From: UA16 sp042095135
GTDB taxonomy: Bacteria; Bacteroidota; Bacteroidia; Flavobacteriales_D; Sanyastnellaceae
Assembly: GCA_042095135.1 (NCBI GenBank)
Contig: JBELBV010000027.1
Location: 1-33,467 of the forward strand
Direction: 5' to 3'
Length of the DNA: 33,467 nt
In this document: positions 32,227 to 33,467 of the stretch, piece after piece
Layout: every line of letters begins with the position of its first letter
Position numbering within the stretch: position 1 is the first letter of the stretch
The notes under the pieces: model-generated
What the model saw: the letters and a program-made list of their open reading frames with translations, nothing else
Told to the model about the DNA's origin: nothing
Database searches by the model: none
Translations under genes and position numbers: made by a program

Positions 32227-32259
32227 AAAGGGCGGTTTTCGGACCGCCCTTTTCTTTTT
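32227..32259 (+). terminator. Rho-independent terminator after the second T9SS type A gene
   Basis: A perfect 10-bp stem AAAGGGCGGT / ACCGCCCTTT (32227-32236 with 32243-32252) has a TTTCGG loop. A T-rich tract follows (to 32259), 25 bases after the stop. Confidence 0.93.
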
Positions 32260-32275
32260 CAGGGGGGTTCAGAAG

Positions 32276-32283
32276 TACCTTCG
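32276..32283 (+). promoter_or_regulatory. Candidate -7 element (TACCTTCG) placed 4 bases before the GH3 gene ATG
   Basis: TACCTTCG matches TAnnTTYG and is followed by cacc and the ATG at 32288. Because a strong terminator lies immediately upstream, this gene needs its own promoter, which supports the call. Confidence 0.6.
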
Positions 32284-32287
32284 CACC

Positions 32288-33467
32288 ATGTCGTTGAAGT
32301 CTGTAATCGGCCATTGGTTGGCGGTGCGAACCGCAAAGCGTGAAGCGCGCAAAGCAGCAGCTGGACCGATGCACCAACAGCGCGTTTTTGAGCAATTGGT
32401 GGCGCGCGGTGCTTCGACGGAATTTGGCCGAGACCACGGCTTACGAGCGGGCATGACCCATGTGGAATTTTGTGCGGCTGTCCCGGTGCGGGACTACGAA
32501 CAACTCAAGCCGTGGGTGGATCGGGCCGTGGCAGGGGAGTCCGATATTCTGTGGCCGGGTGTTCCCCTTTATTTCTGCAAGACCAGCGGAACGACGAGTG
32601 GCGCTAAGTACATCCCCATTACGCGGGAGAGCATGCCGAACCACCTCAATTCCGCTCGAAACGCATTGTTGCACTTCATCGCCAATTCGGGTCGCGCACA
32701 ATTCCTGGACGGCAAGATGATTTTCCTCCAGGGCTCGCCGGAACTTCAAAAAACCGAGGGCGGCACGCCCATGGGCCGCCTCAGTGGCATCGTCGCCCAC
32801 CATGTGCCCAGCTATTTGCAAGCCAACCGGCTTCCTTCCTATGAAGCCAACTGCATCGAGCCGTGGGAGGCCAAAATCGATGCGATTGTAGAGGAGACGA
32901 AGGGCGAGGACATGCGGTTGATCAGCGGCATTCCCGCGTGGGTGCAGAATTACTTCGAGCGTTTGCTGGAAGTCACGGGCGCGGCCAACGTCAAAGAAGT
33001 GTTCCCCAACTTGGAGTTGTTCGTGTACGGCGGGGTGGCGTTCGAACCCTACCGGGAGCGTTTTCGCAACCTGATTGGCGGTGACGTGCCAACGGTCGAG
33101 TTGTTCCCGGCGTCGGAGGGTTTTTTCGCTTACCAAGATGAGCTTCCTTCAAAGGGCTTGCGCCTCAACGTCGACGAGGGGATTTTCTTCGAGTTTATTC
33201 CGGCTTCCGAGTATTTCGATGAAAACCCCTCGCGGCTGACCTTGGCTGAAGTGGAGGTGGGGGTCCAGTATGCGTTGATCGTAACGAGCAATGCGGGGCT
33301 GTGGGCCTACGATGTGGGCGATACAGTCAAATTCACGTCAATTGATCCGTACCGCCTCATCGTCACAGGGCGTATTAAGCACTTCACGAGCGCGTTCGGT
33401 GAGCATGTCATCGCTGAAGAGGTGGAAGGGGCGTTGCAGGAAGCGCTCGAGGCTCACGGAGGCGCAG
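32288..33467 (+). CDS. GH3-family acyl-adenylating protein (3' truncated by window edge)
   Basis: The frame from the ATG at 32288 stays open to the right edge (393 complete codons) with no stop, so the C-terminal part is missing. Plant GH3 enzymes (usually 500-600 residues) join amino acids to acyl acids such as jasmonate or auxin, by way of acyl adenylates. Visible motifs are the ATP loop FCKTSGTTSGAKYIPIT (~97-113), LFVYGGVAFEPYRERF, ELFPASEGFFAYQDE and the adenylate-binding region LWAYDVGDTVKFTS, with LIVTGRIKHFTSAFGEHV after it. Bacterial members are common in Bacteroidota, but their substrates are mostly unknown. The gene starts just after the T9SS terminator and has a TACCTTCG box 4 bases before the ATG. 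No neighbour suggests a substrate. Confidence 0.93.
   Translation, partial: MSLKSVIGHWLAVRTAKREARKAAAGPMHQQRVFEQLVARGASTEFGRDHGLRAGMTHVEFCAAVPVRDYEQLKPWVDRAVAGESDILWPGVPLYFCKTSGTTSGAKYIPITRESMPNHLNSARNALLHFIANSGRAQFLDGKMIFLQGSPELQKTEGGTPMGRLSGIVAHHVPSYLQANRLPSYEANCIEPWEAKIDAIVEETKGEDMRLISGIPAWVQNYFERLLEVTGAANVKEVFPNLELFVYGGVAFEPYRERFRNLIGGDVPTVELFPASEGFFAYQDELPSKGLRLNVDEGIFFEFIPASEYFDENPSRLTLAEVEVGVQYALIVTSNAGLWAYDVGDTVKFTSIDPYRLIVTGRIKHFTSAFGEHVIAEEVEGALQEALEAHGGA

Noticed and set aside
1..33467. tRNA, rRNA, CRISPR arrays, transposases or prophage genes
   Set aside because: None was recognised. Intergenic regions are short and mostly explained by promoters and terminators, and the tail-fibre-like motif at the left edge alone does not show a prophage.

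Overview
The window is a fragment of a Bacteroidota chromosome, most likely from the order Flavobacteriales. The genus cannot be fixed from this sequence. The evidence is three proteins with type IX secretion (T9SS) sorting domains, promoters of the Bacteroidota type (TAnnTTTG), a Bacteroidota-type long SecA, a eukaryote-like class Ia ribonucleotide reductase and the serS/rpmA/rplU neighbourhood. The GC content looks unusually high for Flavobacteriales. A run of 100 N at 5617-5716 shows that this is a scaffold from an assembly, probably metagenomic. The left edge cuts a surface-protein gene and the right edge cuts a GH3-family gene. No transposase, integrase, CRISPR array, rRNA or tRNA was seen. 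This is mostly core genome with a few secreted-protein loci.

Layout. 1-1372: the end of a large tail-fibre-like surface protein and a small secreted dockerin-like protein, closed by a strong terminator. 1427-5105 (minus): serS, a lipoprotein and a TPR protein, with overlapping ends. 5145-6175 (minus): rplU-rpmA operon with its promoter and terminator; rplU is broken by the N gap. 6194-7135 (minus): an EamA/DMT exporter. 7207-8715 (plus): a heavy-metal-associated (HMA) domain lipoprotein overlapping heme A synthase ctaA, ending in a bidirectional terminator shared with nrdB-nrdA (8736-12272, minus). 12273-12828: a long, mostly unexplained gap between nrdB and secA. 12829-16673 (plus): secA and a DUF1569 protein. 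16670-17566 (minus): a DUF72 protein. 17640-22025 (plus): comF, msrC, an Ig-like lipoprotein and a T9SS type B secreted protein. 22027-24945 (minus): a UbiA-like membrane protein, kynureninase and a KtrA-type RCK protein. 25062-33467 (plus): gcvP, two paralogous T9SS type A secreted proteins, and the start of a GH3 acyl-adenylating enzyme.

How the genes fit together. The housekeeping functions are translation (SerS, L21, L27), dNTP synthesis (NrdAB), protein export (SecA), glycine cleavage (GcvP), tryptophan/kynurenine catabolism (KynU), aerobic respiration (CtaA) and methionine sulfoxide repair (MsrC). SecA and the absent T9SS would together export the secreted adhesin-like proteins. Many genes are packed with 1- or 4-base stop/start overlaps, which suggests translational coupling.

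The most useful observations are three. First, an exact 55-bp duplication flanks the N gap; when it is collapsed, the rplU frame is restored perfectly, so the gap is probably an assembly artefact. Second, a TAnnTTYG element lies exactly 4 bases before the ATG of at least four unrelated genes, which points to leaderless transcription. Third, a CX3C metal-binding lipoprotein is coupled to heme A synthase.
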